Below, one piece after another: positions 54,608 through 63,487 of a stretch of 64,000 bases of DNA (positions are counted from its first letter, which is position 1; each line of letters starts with the position of its first letter). Origin of the DNA: Paracoccus sediminicola (GTDB lineage: Bacteria; Pseudomonadota; Alphaproteobacteria; Rhodobacterales; Rhodobacteraceae); assembly GCF_027912835.1 (NCBI RefSeq), contig NZ_CP115768.1:2269501-2333500 (forward strand), written 5' to 3'. The position numbers and the translations under genes were made by a program. The notes under the pieces were generated by a model. The model made no database searches. It had not been told where the DNA came from and saw only the letters and a program-made list of their open reading frames with translations.

Positions 54608-55308
54608 GTCCGCGTCCCGAACAACCGCCCGGGCCCCTCTGCCGGGATCCGGGCGGCGTCAAGCATGGCCCAGAACAGGGCGAGGTTCGCGCTGATGACC
54701 GGCTTGCCAAGCCTGTCCTCGATCTCGTCGATCACCGCGACGGCAGGCAGCGCCGTGCAGGACATGAACAGCGCCTCGGCCCGGCGGTCATCGGCGGCGA
54801 GCGCGAATTCGATGATCCGGTCCGCAGGCAGCAGCGCCATGTCGCGGTCGTCCTCGAACCCCATCGAATGTCGGCGCACCACCTCCAGCCCATGCGCCTC
54901 GAAATGATCGCCGACCAGATCAGCCGTCGCGGCGAGATAAGGCGTCATGAGCGCCACGCGTCCGACCCCGAGCGCCGCAAAGCCGCGGATGGCCGCGCCC
55001 CCCGGAGTGGCCAACCTCCCGCGATGCCCGATCGCCTCATGCACCGCATCTCCGAGCACGGCCGAGGCCGAGGTGCAGGCAAAGCCGATTCCGTCCAGCT
55101 CGACCTCCGGAACCAGCAGGTCGGCGGCGGCGCGCAGCCGGGGGCCGGTCTTCAGAAGGTTTTCACGCGTGGTCGGGTTGTCGAACGCGATGCGCGTCAC
55201 ATGAAGCCGGCAGTTTTCGGGCAACAGCCGCGCGGCATCCGCCTCGACCGTCATGTCGGTGGACAGGGCAATCAGCCCAAAGCGATGGTGGTGAGGGTCG
55301 CGCCACAT
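54601..55308 (-). CDS. eutA: EutA: arylmalonate decarboxylase/maleate isomerase-like, hydroxyectoine degradation
   Basis: From ATG 55306-55308 (MWRDPHHHRFGLIALS) the protein is 235 residues. It is of the Asp/Glu racemase superfamily, with the two catalytic-Cys regions GIGFACTSASAVLGD and ALFMSCTALPAVAVIDEIEDRLGKPVISAN. A longer frame upstream of 55308 overlaps the Usp gene and is not conserved. It is the first of the eutABC-doeAB block. Confidence 0.9.
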   Translation of the reverse strand: MWRDPHHHRFGLIALSTDMTVEADAARLLPENCRLHVTRIAFDNPTTRENLLKTGPRLRAAADLLVPEVELDGIGFACTSASAVLGDAVHEAIGHRGRLATPGGAAIRGFAALGVGRVALMTPYLAATADLVGDHFEAHGLEVVRRHSMGFEDDRDMALLPADRIIEFALAADDRRAEALFMSCTALPAVAVIDEIEDRLGKPVISANLALFWAMLDAARIPAEGPGRLFGTRTW

Positions 55309-55325
55309 GGACGGGCGGCCTGCGC

Positions 55326-55769
55326 TCAGACGACGAGAACCGGGCAATTCGCGAGCCCGGTCACCTTGTGGCTGACCGAGCCCAGCAAATAGCCCTCGGT
55401 CGCGCCGAGCCCGCGTGAGCCGACGACGATCAGGTCGCACTCCTTTTCCTTGCAGGTCGCGATGATGGTGCGCGCCGGCTGGCCGGCCTTGATAAAGGCC
55501 GAGACCTTTTCATGCCCGGCCTCTTTGGCGCGCCGCTTGGCGTAATCCGCCGCCTCTCGCGCGGCCTCGCGCATCTCATTGTCCAGATTGCCGCCACGCT
55601 CGACCGAGCCGCGCACCATCGACAGCGACGCCTCCAGCATCGAATGGTGGCGATAGACGGTCAGCACGATGAGCTGCGCATCGCAGAGCTTCGCCATCTC
55701 GGTCGCGCGATCGAGCGCACGCTGCGCGCCCTTCGAGCCGTCATAGGGAACAAGGATCTTCGTAAACAT
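55326..55769 (-). CDS. Universal stress protein A family protein in ectoine operon
   Basis: The 147-residue protein has the UspA fold: MFTKILVPYDGSKGAQRALDRA at the start and the ATP-binding motif VVGSRGLGATEGYLLGSVSHKVTG near the end. In Halomonas the equivalent TeaD binds ATP and regulates the ectoine TRAP transporter. The position just after the TRAP large subunit (9-nt gap) fits the same role here. Confidence 0.93.
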   Translation of the reverse strand: MFTKILVPYDGSKGAQRALDRATEMAKLCDAQLIVLTVYRHHSMLEASLSMVRGSVERGGNLDNEMREAAREAADYAKRRAKEAGHEKVSAFIKAGQPARTIIATCKEKECDLIVVGSRGLGATEGYLLGSVSHKVTGLANCPVLVV

Positions 55770-55778
55770 GGCCGAGCC

Positions 55779-57065
55779 TTAATCCGGGAATGCCAGATCA
55801 CGCAAGAACAACGCGATCTGCGGGAAGAAGATCAGCAGCACCGCGACGCTCAGCAGCATGATGATGAAGGGCGGCGTGCCCTTGACCACCTCGGTATAGG
55901 GCCGCTTGAACACCGCGATGGCGGTGAAAATGTCGCAGCCGAAGGGCGGCGTGGCCGAACCGATGGCGACCTGGAGCGTGATGATCGTACCGACAAGCAC
56001 CGGGTCCAGACCCACATCGGCCACCACAGGCGCGAAGATCGGGACGAGGATCAGGATGACCACGATCGGATCGACGAACATGCAGCCGACGAAGAACGCG
56101 ATCGAGATCGTGAACAGCACGCCATATTGCCCCATCTGGTCGATCCCGATCCCGGCGAGGATCTGCTGCGGGATCTGCGCGAAGCTGATGACATAGGAAA
56201 ACGCCGCACCTGCCCCCACAAGGATGAACACCACGGCGGTGATCAGCCCGGTCGATTTTGCCGTGGCATAGAGCTGGGTCAGGTTCATCTCGCGGAACAC
56301 GATCATCTCCAGAATCAGCGCATAAAGCACGCAGGCCGCCGCCGCCTCGGTCGGGGACAGGATGCCGCCATAGATGCCGCCAATGATGATCGCCGGGAAG
56401 CCGAGCGGCCAGAGCGCGCGTCGGATCGCCGTGCCACGCTCCGCCCATGTCGATTTCGGCTCGGTCGGGACGTTGTTCCGGCGCGCGTAGAAGTAGCAAT
56501 AGACCGAGAACAGGAACAGGATCAGCAGGCCCGGCCCGATCCCGGCAATGAACAGTTCGGAAATCGAGGTGCCGGACACGACACCGTAGATGATCATCCC
56601 GATCGACGGCGGAATCAGGAAGGCGATGTCGGAGGAATTGACGATCAGAGCCAGCACGAAGCTGTCATTATAGCCCGCCTTCAGCATCCGCGGACGCAGC
56701 GGCCCGCCGACCGCAACCACCGTTGCCTGTGTGGAACCCGAGACCGCACCGAACATGGTGCAGGCTCCGGCGGTCGAGATCGCCAGACCGCCGCGGAAAT
56801 GTCCGACAAAGGACATAACCAGGTCGATCAGCCGTGTCGCCGACTGGCCGCGCGTCATGATATCGGCGGCAAAGATGAACATCGGCACCGCGATGAGGCT
56901 TGCGGGACGAATCCCGGCCAGCACCTGCTGCACCATCGTGTCGAGCTGCCCGAAACCTCCGAATAGCGCGACAAAGCCGATCAGCGAACCCGCCAGCAGC
57001 GGGATCATCATCGGGAAACCCAGCAGCAGAAGGACGATCATGGTCCCGAAAATGGCCCAGGTCAT
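55779..57065 (-). CDS. uehC: Ectoine/hydroxyectoine TRAP transporter large permease
   Basis: The 428-residue DctM family protein has about 12 membrane segments. Motifs include GFPMMIPLLAGSLIGF, AGACTMFGAVSGSTQATVVAVGGPLRPRML and FLIPPSIGMIIYGVVSGTSISELFIAG, and LQVAIGSATPPFGCDIFTA. It forms the sodium-driven translocation channel for ectoines. It lies 3 nt after uehB. Confidence 0.95.
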   Translation of the reverse strand: MTWAIFGTMIVLLLLGFPMMIPLLAGSLIGFVALFGGFGQLDTMVQQVLAGIRPASLIAVPMFIFAADIMTRGQSATRLIDLVMSFVGHFRGGLAISTAGACTMFGAVSGSTQATVVAVGGPLRPRMLKAGYNDSFVLALIVNSSDIAFLIPPSIGMIIYGVVSGTSISELFIAGIGPGLLILFLFSVYCYFYARRNNVPTEPKSTWAERGTAIRRALWPLGFPAIIIGGIYGGILSPTEAAAACVLYALILEMIVFREMNLTQLYATAKSTGLITAVVFILVGAGAAFSYVISFAQIPQQILAGIGIDQMGQYGVLFTISIAFFVGCMFVDPIVVILILVPIFAPVVADVGLDPVLVGTIITLQVAIGSATPPFGCDIFTAIAVFKRPYTEVVKGTPPFIIMLLSVAVLLIFFPQIALFLRDLAFPD

Positions 57066-57068
57066 GGC

Positions 57069-57716
57069 TCAGACCTCCTCTTCCGCGCTGTCATCATAGC
57101 CTTCAACAGTGCTCGTCGACAGCCAGATATCCTTGTCGATCAGGTTCTTGATCGCCGCGAGCGTGTACTGGATGCCGGTCAGCAGGAAACCGAGCGGCGC
57201 CCAGACGATGATCCACCATTGCGGGATCTGCATCGCGGGAAGGACCCGCCCGCGCGAGGCCTGTTCCAGCACGTAGCTAAAGGAATACCAGGTCAGCAGG
57301 AACATCATCGCCGCCGTCACAGCCGCGATGAAGATCATCAGCAGCTTGCGGGGACGGAACGGCATGGCATCGAAGAATGCCGACATGCGGATGTGCCGAC
57401 CGTGCCGCGCCGCATAAGAGATCCCGGCAAAGGTGATCAGGATGATAAGCGCCTGATTCAGCTCTTCGCTAAAGAAAATGGTGCGTCCGATCAGGCGGCC
57501 GACGACATTGGCCATCGTGTTGATCGCCATGGCCAGCACGCCGAGCGCCAACAGCACCGCCTCGATCCGGGCAATGGCAACATCGATGACGCCCAGAAAG
57601 CCGGGCAGGCCGGACACATATTTGGAATCGTCGATATCGTCGTCAACGGAGGCGACTTCGGCGGCGGCAAGAACATCTGGATCGGGCTTCGGTGCGTGCT
57701 TGTCGTCAAGCGTCAT
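57069..57716 (-). CDS. uehB: Ectoine/hydroxyectoine TRAP transporter small permease
   Basis: The 215-residue DctQ-type protein has four hydrophobic helices: [81 protein letters not shown] and [20 protein letters not shown]. The N-terminal about 45 residues are hydrophilic and longer than usual. It works with uehA and uehC. Confidence 0.93.
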   Translation of the reverse strand: MTLDDKHAPKPDPDVLAAAEVASVDDDIDDSKYVSGLPGFLGVIDVAIARIEAVLLALGVLAMAINTMANVVGRLIGRTIFFSEELNQALIILITFAGISYAARHGRHIRMSAFFDAMPFRPRKLLMIFIAAVTAAMMFLLTWYSFSYVLEQASRGRVLPAMQIPQWWIIVWAPLGFLLTGIQYTLAAIKNLIDKDIWLSTSTVEGYDDSAEEEV

Positions 57717-57757
57717 GCCGCTGGTCCCTCGCGCTGAGTTTGGTCTTTATCTGCAAA

Positions 57758-57786
57758 TCCGGCCGGCAGAGGGACCGCCGGCCGGA
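57758..57786 (-). other. Intercistronic hairpin between uehA and uehB
   Basis: TCCGGCCGGC (57758-57767) pairs perfectly with GCCGGCCGGA (57777-57786), loop 9 nt, in the 91-nt gap after uehA. No T-run follows on the transcribed strand. It probably protects the uehA mRNA 3' end or reduces read-through, so that binding protein exceeds permease. Confidence 0.6.
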
Positions 57787-57807
57787 TCAGTCGCTATGCG
57801 AGCCGCC

Positions 57808-59181
57808 TCAGTTGGCCGGGGCGGTTTCGGTTTCTTCGCCGTCGGCGTCGGCATCCATTTCAGCGTCGGCATCGGCTTCCGCATCCATTTCGTCAGACGC
57901 ATCCGCATCCGCATCCGCGTCAGCACCGGCCTCTGCCTCGGCATCCGTGGCGGTATCCGCTGCCATCGCGTCATCTCCTTCAGCGGAGTCGCCCTCGGCG
58001 GCGTTGGCTTCCGGCATCTCGCCTTCGGCAGCATCACCCTCCGCAGCTTCGGCATTGCCCTCGGCGGCGGCATTCGCCTCCGGGCTGGCCTCACCGCTAT
58101 CGCCTTCAGCAGCGTCGCCCTCGGCCATGTCGGCTTCGGCAGATTCACCGCTGTCGGCGCTCTCGCCTCCGGCATCAGCGGCAGCCGCTTCGAGGTCCGC
58201 CTTCATCTGGTCGAGGATTTCCTGCGCCTGGTCGCCGCCGATCTCCAGGAACTGCTCTTCCACCGAGGCAGCCGTGTCGCGGAAGGGCTGGCGCTCTTCC
58301 TCGGACAGTTCGGTGATGGTCATCTCGGGCTTCGCTTCCTTGATCTTCTCAAGCGATTCCTCGGTCAGACCGTCCTGATATTCGAGAATATAGTCGAAGG
58401 CCACCTGCGTGGCGTTCTGAACAACTTCCTTATCCTCGTCCGAGAGCCCGTCATAGAATTCCTTATTGGCCATGACCGCGGTGGTGAAGTTGTTATGGCC
58501 GGCGCGGGTGATGTGCTCGCTGACCTCATACATCTTCGTCGACTCGATGAAGAAGGCCGGGTTTTCCTGACCCTGGATGATGCCGGTCTGCATCGCACCA
58601 TAAACCTCACCCCAGGGCAGCGGCGTCGGGGTCGCGCCAAACGCCTGATAGCTTTCCACGATCAGCGGGTTGGTCATCACCCGGAACTTGACCTCGTTCA
58701 GGTCGGCGGGGCCGGTCACCGGCTCCTGCGTGGTCATCATGACCTCGCCTTCGGGGAACATGGTCAGCAGCTCCAGCCCCTGCTCGGCATAGAGCGGCGG
58801 GAACAGTTCCTTGATGGTCTTGGAATTGCGGAAGAAGCTGAACAGCGCGTCCTGATCTTCGGGCAGCAGATACGGCACGAAAAAGACCTGAGCTTCGGGG
58901 ATCAGAGCGCCGGTGAAGCCCGGCGACTGGTCGACGAATTGCAGGATGCCCGACTGGGCCTGCTCCATCGTGTCTGCCGACTCGCCGAGCGTGCCGAAGG
59001 GGAAAAGCTCGACCGTATGGTCGGAATTCGCCTCGACCTCTTCCTTGAACTTCTGGGCGTAGACGCCCTGAACCTCATCGAGCGCTTCTTCAAACGCATA
59101 GCGCCAGGTATCGGCCTGAGCCATGCCGGAGCCGACCATCAAAGCGGTGATGCTGGCAGCTGTAAGCGTCTTATAGGTCAT
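57808..59181 (-). CDS. uehA: Ectoine/hydroxyectoine-binding TRAP protein with long acidic tail
   Basis: The 457-residue protein has a GGAGG site (59186-59190 complement) before ATG 59179-59181. The signal peptide ends at AQA, residue 23. In mature numbering, residues known from UehA/TeaA ligand sites line up exactly: Glu9 (WRYAFEE), Arg144 (KFRVMTN), Trp167 (PLPWGEV), Asn184 (GQENPAF) and Phe188. The binding domain ends near residue 335; the remaining about 120 residues are an Ala/Glu/Asp/Gly repeat tail, not present in UehA or TeaA as I know them (about 340 residues). It is the first gene of the uehABC-usp-eutABC-doeAB operon. Confidence 0.93.
   Translation of the reverse strand: MTYKTLTAASITALMVGSGMAQADTWRYAFEEALDEVQGVYAQKFKEEVEANSDHTVELFPFGTLGESADTMEQAQSGILQFVDQSPGFTGALIPEAQVFFVPYLLPEDQDALFSFFRNSKTIKELFPPLYAEQGLELLTMFPEGEVMMTTQEPVTGPADLNEVKFRVMTNPLIVESYQAFGATPTPLPWGEVYGAMQTGIIQGQENPAFFIESTKMYEVSEHITRAGHNNFTTAVMANKEFYDGLSDEDKEVVQNATQVAFDYILEYQDGLTEESLEKIKEAKPEMTITELSEEERQPFRDTAASVEEQFLEIGGDQAQEILDQMKADLEAAAADAGGESADSGESAEADMAEGDAAEGDSGEASPEANAAAEGNAEAAEGDAAEGEMPEANAAEGDSAEGDDAMAADTATDAEAEAGADADADADASDEMDAEADADAEMDADADGEETETAPAN
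57811..58179 (-). repeat. Low-complexity repeat encoding acidic tail of UehA
   Basis: In-frame imperfect repeats encode units such as AEGDAAEGD, PEANAAAEGN and PEANAAEGDSAEGD, then (DA)n and EMDAEADADAEMDADAD. The region is made of GAx/GCx-rich codons with direct repeats, so it is prone to length change. Confidence 0.8.
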
Positions 59182-59694
59182 GTTACCTCCTGTGGCGGGC
59201 CATGTCGCGATACCGCGATCCGGCCTCCGTTTCTGGTTGTTTCGACCGGCCCCTTGCGAACCGGCTTCGCCGCCGACGAAAGACCGGCGGCGGCGGAATT
59301 CCTGTCTGTTTCCAAGGCAAACCATTGCAAGTCGCCCGATGAGTGTCAAACGACCCGCCCGCCGCGATGGTTCCGATTCTCGCATGGCGCCGTGTCTTAC
59401 ACGCGGCCGCATGGCTCGCTTTTTGCGATGAAGATGAGGCGTGACGGATCGGACCGATGCGCCCAAATCCCGCTATGAGCGGCGCAAACGCCATTTCGTC
59501 GCGGTCATGTCGGCGCTCTGCGCGACCTCAATCGCGCCTTCGGAACGACCGAAGCGCCGCATCACCGGATCGCGGCGATCTGTTGGCGTGAACCGCGTCC
59601 CGCGCGACGGATCGGTAGGAGTCCCGCTGATTCGTTGGCTTCGCATCATTCGCCACAGATTGACAAAGTACGGCGGCGGCGGAACAAGCGGATC
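59182..59694. other. Divergent regulatory region between uehA and doeX
   Basis: This 513-bp region has no gene I can support; short frames on either strand match nothing recognisable, and there is no sign of an enuR (MocR/GntR) gene. A minus-strand TTGACA (59344-59349 complement) lies about 165 bp before uehA, with a weak -10 at 17-nt spacing. A plus-strand TTGACA at 59660-59665 lies close to doeX. Confidence 0.5.
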
Positions 59695-60174
59695 ATGACC
59701 GCGCCTCGCCTGGATGACCGTGATATTGCTATTCTCGCGACCCTCTCGCGCGAGGGACGTATTGCGAAAACCGATCTTGCCGCGAAAGTGAATCTGTCGC
59801 CCACCCCCTGCTGGGAGCGGATGAAGCGGCTGGAGAAATCCGGCCTGATCCGCGGCTATCGTGCCGAGATCGACCTGGCGGCGCTCGGCCCCCATGTGCA
59901 GGTCTTCGTCACGCTCGAGCTTGACAGCCACCGCGCCGAGAGCTTCCAGATCTTTGAACGGACCATCGCAGCCATGTCCGAGATCACCGGATGCTGGGCC
60001 ATCGGCGGCGGTTATGATTATCTGATGCAGGTGGTCGCCGCGGATGTGGCAGCGTTTCAGGAGCTCATGGACGGGCTCTTGGAAAGCCGCGCCGGGGTGC
60101 GGCGCTATTACAGCTATATCGTGACCAAGCCGGTAAAGAACGAACCACCCGCCTCGGCGATGCTCACCCCGTGA
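59695..60174 (+). CDS. doeX: AsnC/Lrp-family regulator of ectoine catabolism (DoeX)
   Basis: From ATG 59695 (MTAPRLDDRDIAILATLSREGRI) the protein is 159 residues. The N-terminal HTH (AKTDLAAKVNLSPTPCWERMKRLEKSGLI) has the SPTPCxxRxxRLE recognition helix of Lrp proteins. The C-terminal RAM ligand domain includes DSHRAESFQIFERTI and GCWAIGGGYDYLMQVVA. It is divergent from the uehA operon and upstream of doeC and doeD, so it probably controls both. Confidence 0.9.
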   Translation: MTAPRLDDRDIAILATLSREGRIAKTDLAAKVNLSPTPCWERMKRLEKSGLIRGYRAEIDLAALGPHVQVFVTLELDSHRAESFQIFERTIAAMSEITGCWAIGGGYDYLMQVVAADVAAFQELMDGLLESRAGVRRYYSYIVTKPVKNEPPASAMLTP

Positions 60175-60305
60175 TGATGGGCAGGGAAGAAAGAAATCCT
60201 CTCCGCGACTAGGCCGGAAAAGAGAATTCCTCTGCCTGCGACCAGAACTTCGGTGAATTCCCCTGCCGGCTTCGGCTCATCATGCGCTCAACAAGGAGGC
60301 GCATG

Positions 60306-61766
60306 ATGCTGGACGACCCCAAGACCGAGCTGGCCCGCAGTCTTAACGATCCCGAATTGCTCTCGACCACGGGAGATTTCGCCGGAGAGGGCCGTCTTGC
60401 GGTGCGCGACCCCGCCAGCGGCGAGGTCATCGCGAAGGTCACGATGAGCGACGCGGTCGGCGCTCGTGCCGCAGTAGACGCCGCGCAGAAGGCTTTTTAC
60501 GGCTGGGCCGCCATGCTACCCCAGGACCGCGCAGGGATCCTGCATCGCTGGTATGATCTGATCCTTGCCGCGAAAGAGGATCTCGCCACGATCATGGTCG
60601 CAGAACAGGGCAAGCCGATCAGCGAGGCACGCGGAGAAATCAATTATGCCGCCAGCTTCGTGCAGTTCTATGCCGAGGAAGCGCTGCGCCCGAATATCGA
60701 AGGCGTGACCAGCCACCTGCCCGACGCCGAGATGGAGCTTTGGCGCGAACCTGTCGGCGTTGCCGCGCTTATCACGCCGTGGAATTTCCCCTGCGCGATG
60801 ATCACCCGCAAGGCGGCGGCGGCGTTGGGGGCGGGCTGCACGGTGGTGGTGCATCCCTCTGCCGAGACGCCGCTATCCGCGCTGGCGCTTTCGGTTCTGG
60901 CGCGGCGGGCCGGCTTCCCGGATGGGGTCTATAACACCGTGATCGGCGACGCCGCGACCATCGTCGGCGAGTGGACCGCCGACAAACGGGTGCGGGCGCT
61001 GTCCTTCACCGGCTCGACCGAGGTGGGGCGGCTGCTCTACCGTCAATCCGCCGATACGGTGAAGCGGCTGGTGATGGAGCTGGGCGGTCATGCGCCGTTC
61101 ATCGTCTTTCAGCGCGCCGATCTGGACCGCGCGGTGGCCGAGGGGATCAAGGCAAAATTCGCCACTTCGGGACAGGATTGCCTGGGCGCGAACCGCTTTT
61201 ACATCCATCGCGATATCTACGACGAATTCTGCACGCGCTTCACCAGCGCCGTCGAGACGCTGAGCCTTGGGCGCGGCATGGATGATCCCGATATCGGCCC
61301 TCTGATCCATGATCGCCAGATCGAGAAGCAGAAGGCGCATGTCGCGGATGCGGTGAAAAAAGGCGCGAGGCTGCTGACCGGCGGTGAGGTTGACGACAGC
61401 CTCGGTCCGCTGTTCTTCAAACCGACGGTGCTGGCCGATGTGCCCGATGATGCGGCGATCATGCGCGAGGAAACCTTCGGCCCGGTCGCGGCGCTGACGC
61501 CCTTCGACAGCGAGGAAGAGGTCTATGCCCGTGCCAATGACAGCGAATACGGGCTGGTGGCCTATGTCCACAGCCTCGACCCGCGCCGCATCTATCGCGC
61601 CACGCGGGCGCTGCAATACGGCATGGTCGCGGTGAACCGCACCAAGGTGACCGGTGCGCCGATCCCGTTCGGTGGGATGAAACAATCCGGCATCGGGCGT
61701 GAGGGTGCACGGCAAGGGCTCGAAGCTTTCACGGAGATCAAATATGTCTGCCGTGATTGGGGATGA
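60306..61766 (+). CDS. doeC: Aspartate-semialdehyde/succinate-semialdehyde-type dehydrogenase (Ssd/DoeC)
   Basis: The protein is 486 residues from the second of two adjacent ATGs; ATG 60306 has AAGGAGG 6 nt upstream (60293-60299), while 60303 would have only 3 nt. ALDH motifs are AALITPWNFPCAMITRKAAAALGAGCTVVVHPS, SFTGSTEVGRLLYRQSADTVKRLVMELGGHAPFIVF with the base Glu, TSGQDCLGANRFYIH with the nucleophile Cys, and EETFGPVAALTPF. In ectoine degradation it oxidises aspartate semialdehyde to aspartate. Confidence 0.9.
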   Translation: MLDDPKTELARSLNDPELLSTTGDFAGEGRLAVRDPASGEVIAKVTMSDAVGARAAVDAAQKAFYGWAAMLPQDRAGILHRWYDLILAAKEDLATIMVAEQGKPISEARGEINYAASFVQFYAEEALRPNIEGVTSHLPDAEMELWREPVGVAALITPWNFPCAMITRKAAAALGAGCTVVVHPSAETPLSALALSVLARRAGFPDGVYNTVIGDAATIVGEWTADKRVRALSFTGSTEVGRLLYRQSADTVKRLVMELGGHAPFIVFQRADLDRAVAEGIKAKFATSGQDCLGANRFYIHRDIYDEFCTRFTSAVETLSLGRGMDDPDIGPLIHDRQIEKQKAHVADAVKKGARLLTGGEVDDSLGPLFFKPTVLADVPDDAAIMREETFGPVAALTPFDSEEEVYARANDSEYGLVAYVHSLDPRRIYRATRALQYGMVAVNRTKVTGAPIPFGGMKQSGIGREGARQGLEAFTEIKYVCRDWG

Positions 61767-61820
61767 TGCCTGTGCGTCGTACCCGGCTCGGAATCAAGGG
61801 GCGCAGCCCCGCCGGGCCAG

Positions 61821-61852
61821 CGTCCGACCGCCCCCAGGGCGGACGTTTCTTT
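61821..61852 (+). terminator. Terminator-like hairpin between doeC and doeD
   Basis: CGTCC (61821-61825) plus GCCC (61830-61833) pair with GGGC (61837-61840) plus GGACG (61841-61845), with a 4-nt bulge, followed by TTTCTTT. A smaller GGGC-GCA-GCCC hairpin precedes it at 61799-61809. It may separate doeD expression from doeC. Confidence 0.45.
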
Positions 61853-61996
61853 GCCGATCCGCGCCGAACAGAGGTTCAGCGGGGGTGCACCATAAAACGC
61901 CTTGAATAGATGCCGGAAGCGTCAGCCCGCGGTCTGACACTTGCCCTCTGCCGCGCCGAATGCTCACTGTGAATAGAGATTAAAAAGGAATCCAAC

Positions 61997-63367
61997 ATGC
62001 TGACCAATGACGAACTCGCCAAATGGGACCGCGAGAATTTCATGCACCCCTCGACCCATCTCGCGCAATTCGCGCGGGGCGAGGCCGCGCAGCGCATCGT
62101 GACCGGCGGCGAAGGCGTCTTCATCACCGACCGCGACGGCAACCGGCTGCTGGACGGGTTTGCCGGGCTGTACTGCGTCAATGTCGGCTATGGCCGGACG
62201 GAGATCAGCGAGGCCATTGCCAAGCAGGCGCATGAGCTGGCCTATTACCACGCCTATGCGGGTCATGGGTCGGAAGCCAATATCACGCTCTCGAAAATGG
62301 TCATGGACCGCGCGCCGGAAGGCATGGCGCGGGTCTATTTCGGGCTTGGCGGATCTGACGCGAACGAAACCAACGTCAAGCTGGTCTGGTATTACAACAA
62401 TATCCTCGGCCGGCCCGAGAAGAAGAAGATCATCAGCCGCTGGCGCGGCTATCACGGCTCGGGGCTGGTCACCGGCTCGCTGACCGGGCTGGAGCTGTTC
62501 CACAAGAAATTCGACCTGCCGCTGGCACAGGTGATCCATACCGAGGCGCCCTATTACTTCCGCCGCCCCGACGCCGCCATGTCCGAGGCCGATTTCACCG
62601 CCCATTGCGTGCAGAAGCTCGAAGAGCTGATCGAAGCAGAAGGCGCCGACACCATCGCCGCCTTCATCGGCGAGCCGGTTCTGGGCACGGGTGGCATCGT
62701 GCCGCCGCCGGAAGGCTATTGGGACGCGATCCATAAGGTACTGAAAAAGCACGATATCCTGCTGATCGTCGATGAGGTCGTGACCGGCTTCGGGCGGCTG
62801 GGGACCATGTTCGGTTCGGATCACTACGGGCTGAAGCCGGATCTGATCACCTGCGCCAAGGGGCTGACCTCGGCCTATGCGCCGCTCTCGGCCACGCTTG
62901 TCGGGCAGCGCATGTGGGATGTGCTGATGAAGGGCAATGACGAATTCGGCGTGTTGGGCCACGGCTGGACCTATTCCGCCCATCCCATCGGGGCCGCGGC
63001 CGGGATCGCCAATCTCAAGCTGATTGACGAGCTTGGGCTGGTGCAGAATGCGGGCGATGTGGGGGCCTATCTGAACAAGGCGATGGCCGATGCGGTGGGC
63101 GGTCATGCCCATGTCGGAGAGGTGCGCGGCGAAGGCATGCTCTGCGCGGTCGAGCTGGTGGCCGACAAGGAAAAGCGCGAATTCTTCCCAGCCTCGGAAG
63201 GCCGTGGCGCCAAGGTCGTCGGCGCAATGGCGAAGCGCGGCGTGATCTCTCGCGCCATGCCGCAGGGCGATATTCTGGGCTTTGCCCCGCCGCTTTGCCT
63301 GTCGCGGGACGAGGCCGACCAGATTGTCGAGGCAACCAGGGGCGCGATCCAAGAAGTGCTGGGTTAA
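61997..63367 (+). CDS. doeD: Diaminobutyrate aminotransferase, class III (Atf/DoeD)
   Basis: The 456-residue class III PLP aminotransferase has MHPSTHLAQFARGE near the start, substrate and PLP regions YHAYAGHGSEANITLSKMV and WRGYHGSGLVTGSLTG, the Asp of LLIVDEVVTGFGRLG, and the Schiff-base Lys in LITCAKGLTSAYAPL. AAGGAAT lies before ATG 61997. In this cluster it transfers the amino group of diaminobutyrate, giving aspartate semialdehyde for DoeC. Confidence 0.92.
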   Translation: MLTNDELAKWDRENFMHPSTHLAQFARGEAAQRIVTGGEGVFITDRDGNRLLDGFAGLYCVNVGYGRTEISEAIAKQAHELAYYHAYAGHGSEANITLSKMVMDRAPEGMARVYFGLGGSDANETNVKLVWYYNNILGRPEKKKIISRWRGYHGSGLVTGSLTGLELFHKKFDLPLAQVIHTEAPYYFRRPDAAMSEADFTAHCVQKLEELIEAEGADTIAAFIGEPVLGTGGIVPPPEGYWDAIHKVLKKHDILLIVDEVVTGFGRLGTMFGSDHYGLKPDLITCAKGLTSAYAPLSATLVGQRMWDVLMKGNDEFGVLGHGWTYSAHPIGAAAGIANLKLIDELGLVQNAGDVGAYLNKAMADAVGGHAHVGEVRGEGMLCAVELVADKEKREFFPASEGRGAKVVGAMAKRGVISRAMPQGDILGFAPPLCLSRDEADQIVEATRGAIQEVLG

Positions 63368-63380
63368 TCCATCGACCCAG

Positions 63381-63408
63381 AGGCCGGGCCATATTCGGCC
63401 CGGCCTTT
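63381..63408 (+). terminator. Rho-independent terminator after doeD
   Basis: AGGCCGGGCC (63381-63390) pairs perfectly with GGCCCGGCCT (63397-63406) over a 6-nt loop, followed by a short T-run. It starts 14 nt after the doeD stop. Confidence 0.85.
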
Positions 63409-63487
63409 ACATGACAGCAATCTCCCGCACCAACCTGCGATCCGGGGTCAACCGCGATCCCCGATGCGTCTCACATGCTGGGGACCA

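Noticed and set aside
59441..59698. Possible small gene or enuR remnant between uehA and doeX
   Set aside because: The translated product is Arg-rich with no HTH or aminotransferase-like motif, and no ribosome site.
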